Shown here one piece after another: positions 7,164 to 14,918 of a DNA stretch of 16,309 nucleotides. The number at the start of each line of letters is the position of its first letter. Within the stretch, counting starts at the first letter, position 1. The DNA is taken from NCBI GenBank assembly GCA_029051965.1, contig JAIDJZ010000282.1, forward strand, positions 1 through 16,309. Direction: 5' to 3'. The notes under the pieces are model-generated. The model ran no database searches, was not told where the DNA came from, and saw only the letters and a program-made list of their open reading frames with translations. This stretch comes from Paramuribaculum sp. (lineage in GTDB: Bacteria > Bacteroidota > Bacteroidia > Bacteroidales > Muribaculaceae). A program made the position numbers and the translations under genes.

Positions 7164-7889
7164 TTACCGGAGGATGGGCCAGGGAAATTGGCGCAGCCGG
7201 GTGATGAGGTGTTTCTCGCGGCCGGAGCAATATGTGTCGCAGAGGCTGTGGAAGGCGGGTGAGTGGTCGGGGTGGGTCAGATGGGCCAGTTCGTGGTTGA
7301 TGATGAATGTGCGCAGGTCGGGGGGCAGGAATATGAGCAGCGCGGATAGCCGTATGCGACGGGTGTTCCGGTAGCAGCATCCGAGTACTCCCCTGCCCTT
7401 TCCGATCTCCCATCTGACCGGCGGGATTCCGAGTTCGCCGGCTCTGGCCGCGGCAAAGGGGATCAGCCGGGGTGCGAGGTGGACGGCAATGGCTATCAGC
7501 GAATCGCTGATCGTCTTTGCGGTCAGTGGGTCGGAGAAGTCTGTGCAGGGGGGAAGGGCTATGGAGAAGCCGCCGGCGGTCCGGCTGATTGCGGGGCGAT
7601 TGCGGCTGTCTGAGCTGATGATGGTTATCTCGCCTTCGGGGATGACGCATGTCCAGCCGAATCGGTAGCGTGGGGCTGTGGAACGGCCGGGGGTGTTTCT
7701 GAGGCGCGGGAGGAGTCCGGCGATCGCTTTGCGGACGTCCTTTTCGTCGGCGCCGCGGGGTACGGATGCGAGCAGTCGGCCGTCGGATGTCCGACGCAGG
7801 CGCAGGCGTACGGAGTTGGTGCGGGGAGTGATGGAGACGGTAATGCCGTTGTCGAACGTCATTGTGGTGGCTGCAAGCAGTTGGGTCAT
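7164..7889 (-). CDS. YgjP/DUF45-family M48-like metal-dependent hydrolase
   Basis: This 241-residue soluble protein carries HELAHLTHPDHSPAFH at 199-214, the zinc signature of the YgjP (DUF45, SprT/M48-like) family. His199, His203 and His209 are the metal ligands and Glu200 the catalytic residue. Upstream, IGKGRGVLGCCYRNTRRIRL at 162-181 occupies the place of the usual W-G-S-C-S...G-x-I-x-[L/F]-N segment, but the Trp-Gly-Ser part is replaced here. E. coli YgjP has been reported to act on nucleotides such as UTP; a peptidase role has also been assumed from the fold. The true substrate of this protein is unknown. It starts 18 bp after the NAD kinase stop and is probably cotranscribed with it. 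No signal peptide or membrane segment is seen. Confidence 0.82.
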   Translation of the reverse strand: MTQLLAATTMTFDNGITVSITPRTNSVRLRLRRTSDGRLLASVPRGADEKDVRKAIAGLLPRLRNTPGRSTAPRYRFGWTCVIPEGEITIISSDSRNRPAISRTAGGFSIALPPCTDFSDPLTAKTISDSLIAIAVHLAPRLIPFAAARAGELGIPPVRWEIGKGRGVLGCCYRNTRRIRLSALLIFLPPDLRTFIINHELAHLTHPDHSPAFHSLCDTYCSGREKHLITRLRQFPWPILR

Positions 7890-7907
7890 GTGAGGCGGTG
7901 GAGGGGG

Positions 7908-8783
7908 TTACTCTGCCCAGTGGAGTTTATGGCGGAGGGAGTGGATGAATGATTGTTCGGGCAGGTGGGCGACTCTGATTTCGAAGTCGGCTTTTTTCAG
8001 CTCGAGGCGTGTTGTGATGGGGAGCGGGGTGGAGCGTCCGTCGATCGCAAGCATCATTGAGCCGGATCGGGAGCGGCATGTGATCGAGAGGGATATGCTG
8101 TCGGGCACGACTAAGGGGCGCATCGAAAGGGAGTGGGCCGCGATTGGTGAGATGACCCAGTCGGAGCATCGGGGCGAGATGATCGGTCCGCCGACGGAGA
8201 GATTGTAGCCGGTCGAGCCGGTTGGGGTCGAGACGATGAGTCCGTCGCCGGTGTAGGTTGCGAGCGGTGAGTCTCCTATGGTCGCTTCGATTGTGATCAT
8301 CGAGGCAGTGTCCTGCTTCAGGATTGCCACTTCGTTGAGGGCGTGTGCGTTGGGCGGCAGAATGGTGTTCGGCGATGTCGCGGAGATCAGGGTGCGCGGT
8401 TCGGTCGTGAAGTCGCCTTCGACAATGCGTTGTGTGATCAGTCGGGCGTTTGAGATGTTTGCGGCTGAGAGATAGCCCAGATGTCCGGAGTTTATGCCCA
8501 TGACCGGGACGCCGCTGCGGCCGATGCGGTTGGCTGTTGTCAGGAATGTCCCGTCGCCGCCGATGCTTATGGCGAGGGTTTCGCCTGGGTCGGCCGGGGG
8601 AGCGGACGCCGGTTCTATGGAATCGGCAGTTTGTGGTGCGATGCGTAGGAGGAAGTCGCGGTAGTCTTTTTCAGCGCAGAGTCTAACGCTTCCGGCGGCA
8701 GCGATCAGGGCGAGGAGAAAGTCGCGCAGCTCGTCGAGGCGTGAGGACTGGGTGGGATTTCCGTAGAGAAATATGTTTTGCAT
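7908..8783 (-). CDS. nadK: NAD kinase
   Basis: NAD kinase phosphorylates NAD+ to NADP+ with ATP or polyphosphate (EC 2.7.1.23) in the cytoplasm and is essential in most bacteria. The 291-residue length is typical. The signature motifs are all present: SIGGDGTF at 73-80 (the GGDGT nucleotide loop with the catalytic Asp), MGINSGHLGYL at 95-105, ALNEVAI at 148-154 (NE motif), and YTGDGLIVSTPTGSTGYNLS at 177-196. The start is an ATG followed directly by a QNIFLYGNP strand, as expected for the first beta strand. It is the middle gene of a three-gene minus-strand run: ACT-like protein 35 bp upstream, YgjP-like hydrolase 18 bp downstream. The run diverges from pdxJ, an arrangement also seen around nadK in other Bacteroidales. 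Confidence 0.96.
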   Translation of the reverse strand: MQNIFLYGNPTQSSRLDELRDFLLALIAAAGSVRLCAEKDYRDFLLRIAPQTADSIEPASAPPADPGETLAISIGGDGTFLTTANRIGRSGVPVMGINSGHLGYLSAANISNARLITQRIVEGDFTTEPRTLISATSPNTILPPNAHALNEVAILKQDTASMITIEATIGDSPLATYTGDGLIVSTPTGSTGYNLSVGGPIISPRCSDWVISPIAAHSLSMRPLVVPDSISLSITCRSRSGSMMLAIDGRSTPLPITTRLELKKADFEIRVAHLPEQSFIHSLRHKLHWAE

Positions 8784-8818
8784 TGCCGTCGTGATTGGTT
8801 TGTTTCCGGAATTGTGGG

Positions 8819-9211
8819 TCAGATTTCGATGTGCGCCATCAGTTCGCCGATCCGTTCGGCAATTTCCTGCTCCATAAGATCATAGCCGGACCGGATGCTT
8901 ATCGCAGAGTAGCCGTAGCGTTCGAGCGAGCGTCTGACCGCACCGGCATCGCGGTGGCTTACGCGCAGGTCGACAATGATCTCGCCGGAGGGGAGAGTCT
9001 CGGATGTCACGTTGAGGTTCAGCAGGTGAGCGTCTGCGTCTTCGACGGCGCGGCTTATGCGAGAGGCGCTGTAGTCGCTGCGTGCGCAGGCAACCGAGAG
9101 TTCGCAACATTCGGGGTTGGGCGGGAAGAGGCGTTCTTCCGAATGGAAGAAAAGATCAGCGTCAGTTCCGGCGTGATTTTTTTCAAATAATATGCTATCT
9201 TTTGAATTCAA
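8819..9211 (-). CDS. Small ACT-like domain protein, relative of the nadK-linked CBS-domain protein but without CBS domains
   Basis: The 130-residue protein contains ECCELSVACARSDYSASRIS at 34-53 and an SGEIIVDLRVSHRDAGAVRRS stretch, followed by LERYGYSAISI and an ELMAHIEI end. This beta-alpha-beta pattern and tail resemble the C-terminal part of the CBS-pair proteins usually encoded beside nadK in Bacteroidales, which end in a tail of the type Y-D-x-L-M-x-Y-L-N-[M/I]. Here no CBS pair precedes it. An in-frame TAA lies three codons upstream of the first available start, a TTG at 9211-9209, and there is no ATG in the first 100 codons. A candidate promoter at 9268-9275 leaves no room for a longer product. 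A role in sensing or tuning NADP synthesis is inferred from gene position only. The start codon is the weak point of the model. Confidence 0.68.
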   Translation of the reverse strand: MNSKDSILFEKNHAGTDADLFFHSEERLFPPNPECCELSVACARSDYSASRISRAVEDADAHLLNLNVTSETLPSGEIIVDLRVSHRDAGAVRRSLERYGYSAISIRSGYDLMEQEIAERIGELMAHIEI

Positions 9212-9267
9212 TCTTTTTTATTTATGTTTTTTCTCCCTAAATTTGTAGTCGGAAATTCGGCGGAATG

Positions 9268-9275
9268 CAAATTTA
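9268..9275 (-). promoter_or_regulatory. Bacteroidetes-type -7 box upstream of the ACT-like/nadK operon
   Basis: On the minus strand the bases read TAAATTTG, a full match to TAnnTTTG, 57 bp before the TTG start of the ACT-like gene. A TTG trinucleotide lies about 16 bp upstream of the box, which is short for a -33 element (19-21 bp is usual). If real, it fixes the operon start and supports the short, CBS-less form of the first gene. Confidence 0.5.
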
Positions 9276-9416
9276 GCAATTTTATTTCGAACAATAGCTA
9301 TATTAGTCTAACGCACGGCCTTGAAACAAGTTTAATTAACTTACTGATGTTTTTCACTCAGCGAGGCTTGGTTCTGCCGAGGGCATCGAGAGCTGAATTC
9401 CATTGAAATACCGATC

Positions 9417-9428
9417 AGATCCGGATCT
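9417..9428. repeat. 12-bp perfect palindrome upstream of pdxJ
   Basis: AGATCCGGATCT is identical to its reverse complement and ends 30 bp before the pdxJ start codon. It lies in the 247-bp divergent region (9212-9458), which otherwise holds the minus-strand -7 box and no gene. It may be an operator or chance; I found no consensus plus-strand -7 box for pdxJ nearby. Confidence 0.35.
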
Positions 9429-9458
9429 CTGACACATTACTAAAACTGTTGCACAACA

Positions 9459-10172
9459 ATGACCCAGTTAAGTGTAAATATCAATAAAGTGGCGACACTG
9501 CGCAATGCACGCGGCGAGAATATGCCTGATGTGCAGCTATTTGCCACTGAATGCGAACAGCTTGGCGCTGACGGAATCACTGTCCATCCGCGACCGGACG
9601 AACGTCACATCCGTTATGCCGACGTCTATCTTCTCCGTCCGCTTGTCAAGACGGAGTTCAATATCGAGGGTTATCCGTCGCCTGAGTTTCTCGACCTTGT
9701 TCTGAAAATCAAGCCGGAGCAGGTCACACTTGTTCCCGATGCTCCGGGCGATCTGACGAGCCACGAGGGATGGGACGTGGAGGCCAACAAGGAGTTCCTC
9801 ACCAATATTGTCGACAGGCTTCGCGATGCCGGCATCCGCACATCGATTTTTGTTGGAACGGATGTCGACAATATCAAGGCTGCCGCCCGCACGGGAGCCG
9901 ACAGAGTCGAGCTATATACAAAGCCTTATGCCGATTCCTATCCGGTAGATCCGGAGGCAGCAGTGGCTCCGTATGTGGAGGCGAGCCGCGCCGCCCACAG
10001 CGCGGGTCTTGGCGTCAATGCCGGCCATGATCTGAATCTGTCCAATCTCGGCTTTTTCTATCAGAATCTGCCCTATCTCAATGAGGTGTCGATCGGCCAT
10101 TCGCTGATTTCTGACGCTCTCTATCTTGGTCTGGCAGAGACGATCAGACGATACAAACAATGTCTTAGATAG
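9459..10172 (+). CDS. pdxJ: Pyridoxine 5'-phosphate synthase
   Basis: PdxJ condenses 1-deoxy-D-xylulose 5-phosphate with 3-amino-2-oxopropyl phosphate to make pyridoxine 5'-phosphate (EC 2.6.99.2), the last ring-forming step of DXP-dependent vitamin B6 synthesis, in the cytoplasm. The 237-residue length is normal. Visible family signatures are [16 protein letters not shown] at 4-19, [14 protein letters not shown] at 39-52 (His43, Arg45 and His50 in the active site), TEFNIEG at 65-71 with catalytic Glu70, QVTLVPDAP at 88-96, [11 protein letters not shown] at 148-158 with Glu151, GVNAGHDLN at 185-193 with His190, and VSIGHSLI at 210-217 binding phosphate. All catalytic positions expected from E. 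coli PdxJ are present. It is first of a co-directional set with exbB, but the 115-bp gap suggests exbB also has its own promoter. Confidence 0.97.
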   Translation: MTQLSVNINKVATLRNARGENMPDVQLFATECEQLGADGITVHPRPDERHIRYADVYLLRPLVKTEFNIEGYPSPEFLDLVLKIKPEQVTLVPDAPGDLTSHEGWDVEANKEFLTNIVDRLRDAGIRTSIFVGTDVDNIKAAARTGADRVELYTKPYADSYPVDPEAAVAPYVEASRAAHSAGLGVNAGHDLNLSNLGFFYQNLPYLNEVSIGHSLISDALYLGLAETIRRYKQCLR

Positions 10173-10190
10173 TGTTTGGATTAAACCGCG

Positions 10191-10218
10191 TTGCAGATAG
10201 AAACATTCTCTTAATTTG
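10191..10218 (+). promoter_or_regulatory. Possible promoter upstream of exbB
   Basis: TTG at 10191-10193 is followed, 18 bp later, by TAATTTG at 10212-10218. This is an imperfect version of the Bacteroidetes -33/-7 pair, with the -7 box one base short of TAnnTTTG. The predicted transcript would start about 60 bp before the exbB ATG. No other candidate in the 115-bp pdxJ-exbB gap is better. Confidence 0.35.
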
Positions 10219-10287
10219 ATTTGAATTCCAAAACTCTCTAAAGGACTAATAACTAATACTGTCTCTTTTTCATCCTCTTTTAACTCT

Positions 10288-11061
10288 ATGCTTACTCTTT
10301 TCGCCTCGATGCAGACCCAGACAATGGATGTCACCGCCAGCGTAGCCGATACCGTCGGCGAAGTGGCTGGAACCGCGACCGCTTCAGTTCAGAACGCAGC
10401 TCCGGCAGTTGCCGACGCAATCAGTGCCGCTCCGGTGGTCGAAACCCTATCGTTCTGGGATCTTTGCCTTAAGGGCGGTTTCATCATGATTCCGCTGGCT
10501 TTACTTCTGATTGTTTCGATCTATGTCTTCTTCGAACGCTGGATTGCCATTCATTCGGCTGCGAAAGAGGATGATACGTTCATGAAGCGCATCAAAGACT
10601 GCATTCTCGAAGGCGATCCGGAAGCTGCGATGACTCTGTGTAACCGCACGAATACTCCATATTCACGCCTGATCCTCAAGGGAATCACCCGAATCGGACG
10701 GCCGATGAATGATGTTCTTGTCGCAATCGAGAACACGGGTAACATCGAGGTCGCCAACCTCGGACGCCGTCTTCCCTGGCTCGCGACAACGGCTGCGGGA
10801 GCACCGATGCTCGGATTCCTCGGTACGGTCTGGGGTATGGTACAGGCTTTCTATAACCTTGCAAAAGCGGGTTCAAGCGCCAATATCGATGTGCTTGCGG
10901 GAGGTATCTATCAGGCTCTGGTCACGACAGTTGCCGGTCTGGTAGTCGGCATTGTGGCTCTTTTTGCCTACAACTATCTGGTTGCCAGCATTAACGGCGT
11001 GATGAACTCGCTTGAGTCCAAGACTATGGAGTTCATGGACCTTCTTAACGAACCGGCCTAA
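10288..11061 (+). CDS. exbB: MotA/TolQ/ExbB proton channel family protein
   Basis: ExbB forms the pentameric inner-membrane channel that, with ExbD and TonB, converts proton flow into mechanical work on outer-membrane transporters. The 257-residue protein has three predicted membrane segments at about 63-82, 167-190 and 208-232, with a cytoplasmic domain between the first two. GFLGTVWGM at 176-184 is the family's conserved second-helix motif, and the following AGGIYQALVTTVAGL (204-218) is the third-helix signature. Before the first helix is an Ala/Val/Thr-rich stretch of about 50 residues. Methionines at 8 and 13 could be alternative starts and would shorten this stretch only slightly. exbD starts 38 bp after its stop, and the TonB-like gene follows. 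TolQ of the Tol system is the main alternative name. Confidence 0.92.
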   Translation: MLTLFASMQTQTMDVTASVADTVGEVAGTATASVQNAAPAVADAISAAPVVETLSFWDLCLKGGFIMIPLALLLIVSIYVFFERWIAIHSAAKEDDTFMKRIKDCILEGDPEAAMTLCNRTNTPYSRLILKGITRIGRPMNDVLVAIENTGNIEVANLGRRLPWLATTAAGAPMLGFLGTVWGMVQAFYNLAKAGSSANIDVLAGGIYQALVTTVAGLVVGIVALFAYNYLVASINGVMNSLESKTMEFMDLLNEPA

Positions 11062-11099
11062 GCACTCCCGAATCAAACACTCTCTAAAAAATCCGAGCA

Positions 11100-11534
11100 A
11101 TGGCACTTAAACGTCAATATGACATGACGTCGCTCTTTTCGATGGCTTCGATGACAGACGTCATATTTCTGCTTCTGATCTTCTTTATGGTCACGAGCAC
11201 GTTCGTTTTTCCGACAGCACTGGAGGTCAATCTGCCGCAAAGCTCCGAACAGACGGCTCTTAAGCCGTCGACCCGGGTGTTTGTCGACAAGAATAAGGTG
11301 ATCTATGCTTCTTTTTCGGATGATAATTCCGAACCGCAGCCGATGAATCTCAATCAGCTCGTCGGGTTCATTCAGACGATGCGCGCTCAGCGACAGGAGG
11401 ATTTTGTCGCCATTTATGCCGATGAGGAAGTCCCCTACGGAACGCTTGTCGAAATTCTTGACATAGGAGCGAAAAACGGGTTAAAAATGGTGCTCGCCAC
11501 CAAGCCTGCGCCTTCATCAGCAATGCCTCAATGA
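11100..11534 (+). CDS. exbD: ExbD/TolR family biopolymer transport protein
   Basis: ExbD is the single-pass partner that sits inside the ExbB pentamer. The 144-residue protein has a short cytoplasmic N-terminus, then a membrane helix at about 20-37 beginning SMTDVIFLLLIFFMV. Asp20 is in the position of the essential channel aspartate (Asp25 of E. coli ExbD). The periplasmic domain (about 45-135) ends in VPYGTLVEILDIGAKNGLKM (110-129), a typical ExbD/TolR helix-strand pattern. Its stop overlaps the start of the TonB-like gene by 4 bp (ATGA), so translation is probably coupled. Many Bacteroidetes clusters carry two exbD copies in a row; here there is only one. Confidence 0.93.
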   Translation: MALKRQYDMTSLFSMASMTDVIFLLLIFFMVTSTFVFPTALEVNLPQSSEQTALKPSTRVFVDKNKVIYASFSDDNSEPQPMNLNQLVGFIQTMRAQRQEDFVAIYADEEVPYGTLVEILDIGAKNGLKMVLATKPAPSSAMPQ

Positions 11535-12361
11535 ACACTATAAGAAGTTATATTGAAAATATTCCGCGTGAGCGCCGCAATGAGATGATTGCCGGTTTGC
11601 TGACGCTGCTGCTGTGTGTGGTTGTTGCGCTCATCGTTGGACACTGGACGCTTTCCTACAGCCATTCGGCTCAGCAGACGTGGCCGCCGGCCGATTCCTC
11701 GGAGTTGCTTTTCGAGGGTGAATATGTCATGGCGGGTGACGTCCCGGAGCCAGAAGTCCAGACGTCTGACCCTGCGGAGGCGGGTGCTGTTGAAGAGCCT
11801 GCTGTCGAGGGCCTTGACCGTGTGGATGAAGGCGAGCCTGCCGAGACTCCCGCTCCGCCTGTCGTTTCGGAGAAGAGCTCTCCGATGCAGGTAGCGAAGC
11901 CGAAGCCGGTGGAGAAGCCCGGACCGTCGAAGGCTGAAATAGAGGCGCAGAAGGCGCGTGAGAAGGCGCGCGAGGAGACGCAGCAGAAGATTGCCGGTCA
12001 GATGAAGTTCGGCTCTAACAGTTCGTCGGGCAAATCTGCGGGCAAGAGCGGCACTACTGACGGCAGCGCATCGAGCGGCAGTCTGTCGGGTGCGCCCGGC
12101 TACAGTCTGTCGGGACGCAGTCTCGCCTATTGGGAGATGCCCGCTAAGACGGCTCCTAACGGAACGGTCACGGTGCGTGTGGTTGTCAATCAGCAAGGTA
12201 AGGTGATCGAAGCTTCTGTTGCTTCGTCGAGCGGTGCGGCTGCTTCGGACCAGGTCCGTCAGGCATGTGTGGCTGCAGCCAGGAAGTCGCAGTTTTCTGT
12301 CAGCCTTGATTCGCCGGCTCGTCAGTCGGGTACGATTACTTATAAGTTTGTTGCCAAGTAA
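11531..12361 (+). CDS. TonB/TolA-like energy transducer
   Basis: This 276-residue protein has the three-part design of TonB: a cytoplasmic start, one membrane helix at about 19-39, a long periplasmic spacer and a small C-terminal domain. The spacer is first acidic and proline-rich (about 65-130), then a charged helix at 134-157 (KAEIEAQKAREKAREETQQK) reminiscent of TolA, then a Ser/Gly-rich linker at 161-195. The C-terminal domain, from about GRSLAYWEMPAKT (195-207) through GTVTVRVVVNQQGKVIEASV (211-230) to SGTITYKFVAK (266-276), matches the TonB fold that binds TonB boxes of outer-membrane transporters. Overlap with exbD and position in the cluster support the role. Whether it serves TonB-type import or a Tol-like envelope function cannot be settled from sequence. 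Its stop codon abuts that of the convergent transporter gene with no base between. Confidence 0.88.
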   Translation: MNTIRSYIENIPRERRNEMIAGLLTLLLCVVVALIVGHWTLSYSHSAQQTWPPADSSELLFEGEYVMAGDVPEPEVQTSDPAEAGAVEEPAVEGLDRVDEGEPAETPAPPVVSEKSSPMQVAKPKPVEKPGPSKAEIEAQKAREKAREETQQKIAGQMKFGSNSSSGKSAGKSGTTDGSASSGSLSGAPGYSLSGRSLAYWEMPAKTAPNGTVTVRVVVNQQGKVIEASVASSSGAAASDQVRQACVAAARKSQFSVSLDSPARQSGTITYKFVAK

Positions 12362-13324
12362 TCAGGCTTTTCCAACACTTTTCTGACTTTTTTCCGCAGA
12401 TCCGAGGGTTACGAAGATGACGCCGAGGAGAATGAGTGCGGTCGCTCCCAGTTTTGTCCAGCCGAATTCCCCTACTCCCAGCCATACGGCGGCGATTGCC
12501 GCGAAAACGGGCTGCAGGTAGTTGTAGACGCTGACGACTGTCGGCTTGAGGGATCTCTGTGCGAACGGGATCGCAAGGTAGCTGAGGCATGTCGAGAAGA
12601 TGATGATGAATGCGAGCGAAAGCCATGTCGAGGATGGGAGCTGGGTCCAGGCGATGTCAGTCAGTGTGAAGCTGCAGCATGGCACGTAGGTCAGCGCGGA
12701 GATGAAGAACATCCATTTCATCAGAGTGAACGGAGCGTAGCGTTTCGTCAGTCCGATGAGATAGACGTAGTAGACGGCAGCGCATATCTGTGCGGCGAGG
12801 CAGAGGGAGTCGCCGAGCAGCGGATTGGAGGCGATCGCTCCCGCTCTGTTTCCTCCGACAAGAAGGATGACGCCGGCCATACCGATTATGACTCCCGTCA
12901 TTTTCCGCCTTGTGATCGGAAAGCGGAGTGCGACTGCTGCCAGAATCATTGTGATCATCGGTGTTGTCGATGACATGACGGCACAGTCGATCGGGTTTGT
13001 ATAGCCTATGCCGAGGATGAACAGTCCCTGGTTGGCGCTGATCATCAACAGGGATGCGAGAAGCAGTCTGAGGCGGTCTGACGGTGCGATTTTCTCGCGC
13101 GGCGCAAGCGATGCCGGCAGAATGAGGCTCAGCATGAAGAAGAGCAGAGCGGCTCCTCCAATGCGGATGACGGAGAGGGCGAGCGGCGAAATTTCACCCT
13201 GTAGCAGTATGTTTTTTGAGACGGGCGACATCAGTCCCCACGATATATTTGCAAGAAGCAGAGCCATGTGGCCCTGCTTCGAGTTGGCGTTTGTGTCGCA
13301 GTGTCTTATTGTCTGAGGTTCCAT
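12362..13324 (-). CDS. EamA-family DMT transporter
   Basis: The 320-residue inner-membrane protein has the two-fold repeated EamA architecture of the drug/metabolite transporter superfamily, with about ten hydrophobic helices. The first repeat starts at [18 protein letters not shown] (20-37), whose A-x-x-W-G-x-x-x-[P/F] pattern is a hallmark; the second repeat starts near [20 protein letters not shown] (168-187). Substrates of such carriers range from amino acids to metabolites and cannot be predicted here. The annotated start at 13324 overlaps the end of cysS by 19 bp. Methionine 20 (13267) would remove a hydrophilic leader and the overlap, and is a plausible true start, though relatives often carry a short K-x-x-G-H leader. 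It is likely expressed from the cysS transcript. Confidence 0.9.
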   Translation of the reverse strand: MEPQTIRHCDTNANSKQGHMALLLANISWGLMSPVSKNILLQGEISPLALSVIRIGGAALLFFMLSLILPASLAPREKIAPSDRLRLLLASLLMISANQGLFILGIGYTNPIDCAVMSSTTPMITMILAAVALRFPITRRKMTGVIIGMAGVILLVGGNRAGAIASNPLLGDSLCLAAQICAAVYYVYLIGLTKRYAPFTLMKWMFFISALTYVPCCSFTLTDIAWTQLPSSTWLSLAFIIIFSTCLSYLAIPFAQRSLKPTVVSVYNYLQPVFAAIAAVWLGVGEFGWTKLGATALILLGVIFVTLGSAEKSQKSVGKA

Positions 13325-14799
13325 TCAAAGCCGTTTTTGGTGTCTTTGACGTCAAATCCGATTGCGTTCAGGCGGTCGCGGATAAGGTCGCTTGTGGCCC
13401 AGTCTTTTTTCGCTTTGGCTTCGGAGCGGATCTGCATCAGCAGGTCGACGGCGTCTTCAAATGGTTTCAGCGCGGTCGATCCGTCGGTTTCCGCTGCCGC
13501 GGTCTCGCTTCTGATTCCGAGGATTTCGGTCAGGAAGGTGTCGAAGATCGATTTGAGGCTGTCGATGTCGTTCTGCGATGCCTTTAAAGAACCGTCGTTG
13601 ATTTTGTTGACGATCGAGCATGCCTCGAAGAGATGCGAGAGGAGGATGGGTGTGTTGAAATCGTCATCGAGGGCTTCGTAGCATTTTGCTTTGAGGGCTT
13701 CAGTGTCGACGCAGTCTGTTTCGGATGAGGGTTTGAGCGTCTGGAGTCTTCTGACGCCGTCATTCATCCTCTGAAGGGCCTTTTCGGCGCCCTGCAGGGC
13801 TTCGTTGCTGAAGTCGACGGTGCCTCTGTAGTGGGCCTGGAGAATGAAGAATCGGATGGTCATCGGCGAGTAGGGCTGCGTCAGCAGTTTGTGGCTTCCT
13901 GTGAAGAATTCGTCGAGGGTGATGAAGTTGCCCAGCGATTTGCCCATTTTCTGGCCGTTGATGGTGATCATGTTGTTGTGCATCCAGTAGTTTACGGAGT
14001 CTTTACCGTTGTGGGCGACAGACTGGGCGATCTCGCATTCGTGGTGGGGAAATTTGAGGTCCATGCCGCCTCCGTGGATGTCAAAGGGAGAGCCGAGATA
14101 TTTTTCGCCCATTGTCGAGCATTCGAGATGCCAGCCGGGGAAGCCGTCGCTCCAGGGCGAGGGCCATCGCATAATGTGTTCGGGTGCGGCTTTTTTCCAG
14201 AGGGCGAAATCGGCGGGATTGCGTTTTTCCTGCTGGCCGTCGAGTTCTCGTGTGGCAGAGAGCAGTTCGTCGATGTTTCGGCCGGATAGTTTTCCGTAGT
14301 TGTGGTCCCGGTTGTATTTCGGAACGTCGAAATAGATCGATCCGTTGCTTTCGTAGGCGTAGCCTGCGTCGAGGATCGTCTTGATGTATTCAATCTGCTC
14401 GATGATGTGGCCGGATGCGTGGGGTTCGATCGAAGGCGGAAGCACGTTGAGCCGCTCCATCGCTTTGTGGTAGCGGTTGAGATAGTACTGGACGACTTCC
14501 ATCGGCTCGAGGCTCTCGAGGCGGGCTTTTTTTGCAATCTTGTCCTCTCCTTCGTCTGCGTCATGCTCGAGGTGGCCAACGTCGGTGATGTTGCGGACGT
14601 AGCGCACTTTGTAGCCGAGGTGTGTGAGGTAGCGGTAGACGATGTCGAAGGTGATTGCCGGTCTGGCGTGGCCCAGATGTCCGTCGCCGTACACGGTCGG
14701 ACCACACACGTACATGCCCACTCTGCCTTCGTGGACAGGTCTGAAAGTTTCTTTCTGGCGGGAGAGTGAGTTGTAGATGGTCAGATTGTTTGATTTCAT
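13306..14799 (-). CDS. cysS: Cysteine--tRNA ligase
   Basis: CysS charges tRNA-Cys with cysteine using ATP (EC 6.1.1.16); it is a monomeric class I synthetase of the cytoplasm. The 497-residue length is usual. The class I motifs are GHLGHAR at 40-46 (HIGH) and KMGKSLGN at 284-291 (KMSKS). The zinc-binding residues are visible: Cys32 in [10 protein letters not shown], Cys227 in WHLECSTM, and His252 and Glu256 in KFPHHECE, matching Cys28, Cys209, His234 and Glu238 of E. coli. The anticodon-binding DALR-like helical domain follows from about residue 340, ending in the short C-terminal RQ. The gene is preceded by a 119-bp gap with a hairpin and no consensus -7 box. It overlaps the EamA transporter gene, which probably shares its message. 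Confidence 0.97.
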   Translation of the reverse strand: MKSNNLTIYNSLSRQKETFRPVHEGRVGMYVCGPTVYGDGHLGHARPAITFDIVYRYLTHLGYKVRYVRNITDVGHLEHDADEGEDKIAKKARLESLEPMEVVQYYLNRYHKAMERLNVLPPSIEPHASGHIIEQIEYIKTILDAGYAYESNGSIYFDVPKYNRDHNYGKLSGRNIDELLSATRELDGQQEKRNPADFALWKKAAPEHIMRWPSPWSDGFPGWHLECSTMGEKYLGSPFDIHGGGMDLKFPHHECEIAQSVAHNGKDSVNYWMHNNMITINGQKMGKSLGNFITLDEFFTGSHKLLTQPYSPMTIRFFILQAHYRGTVDFSNEALQGAEKALQRMNDGVRRLQTLKPSSETDCVDTEALKAKCYEALDDDFNTPILLSHLFEACSIVNKINDGSLKASQNDIDSLKSIFDTFLTEILGIRSETAAAETDGSTALKPFEDAVDLLMQIRSEAKAKKDWATSDLIRDRLNAIGFDVKDTKNGFEWNLRQ

Positions 14800-14860
14800 C
14801 GAGTAGTTGAGTGGGAGGGGTGTTTGTTGGAGTGTTGTAGGGCTTTCTGTTCAAGCCGCC

Positions 14861-14896
14861 GAGGCTGAGCCGGATATTTCAGTCAGACTCAGCCTC
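14861..14896 (-). terminator. Hairpin between the DUF3467 gene and cysS
   Basis: GAGGCTGAG at 14861-14869 and CTCAGCCTC at 14888-14896 form a perfect 9-bp stem with an 18-base loop. It lies 23 bp downstream of the DUF3467 stop codon on the minus strand. No run of T follows the stem on the transcribed strand, so it is not a classical intrinsic terminator. It could be an attenuating or mRNA-stabilising hairpin between the two genes instead. Confidence 0.4.
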
Positions 14897-14918
14897 ACGG
14901 TTTATAATAAGGTTGTCA

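Noticed and set aside
9212..9458. A CBS domain remnant upstream of the ACT-like gene, perhaps frameshifted.
   Set aside because: The region is AT-rich, has an in-frame stop and a consensus -7 box, and nothing I could read resembles a CBS motif.
14800..14918. T-box riboswitch or other leader controlling cysS.
   Set aside because: No T-box conserved sequence or specifier loop is visible, and such leaders are rare in this phylum.
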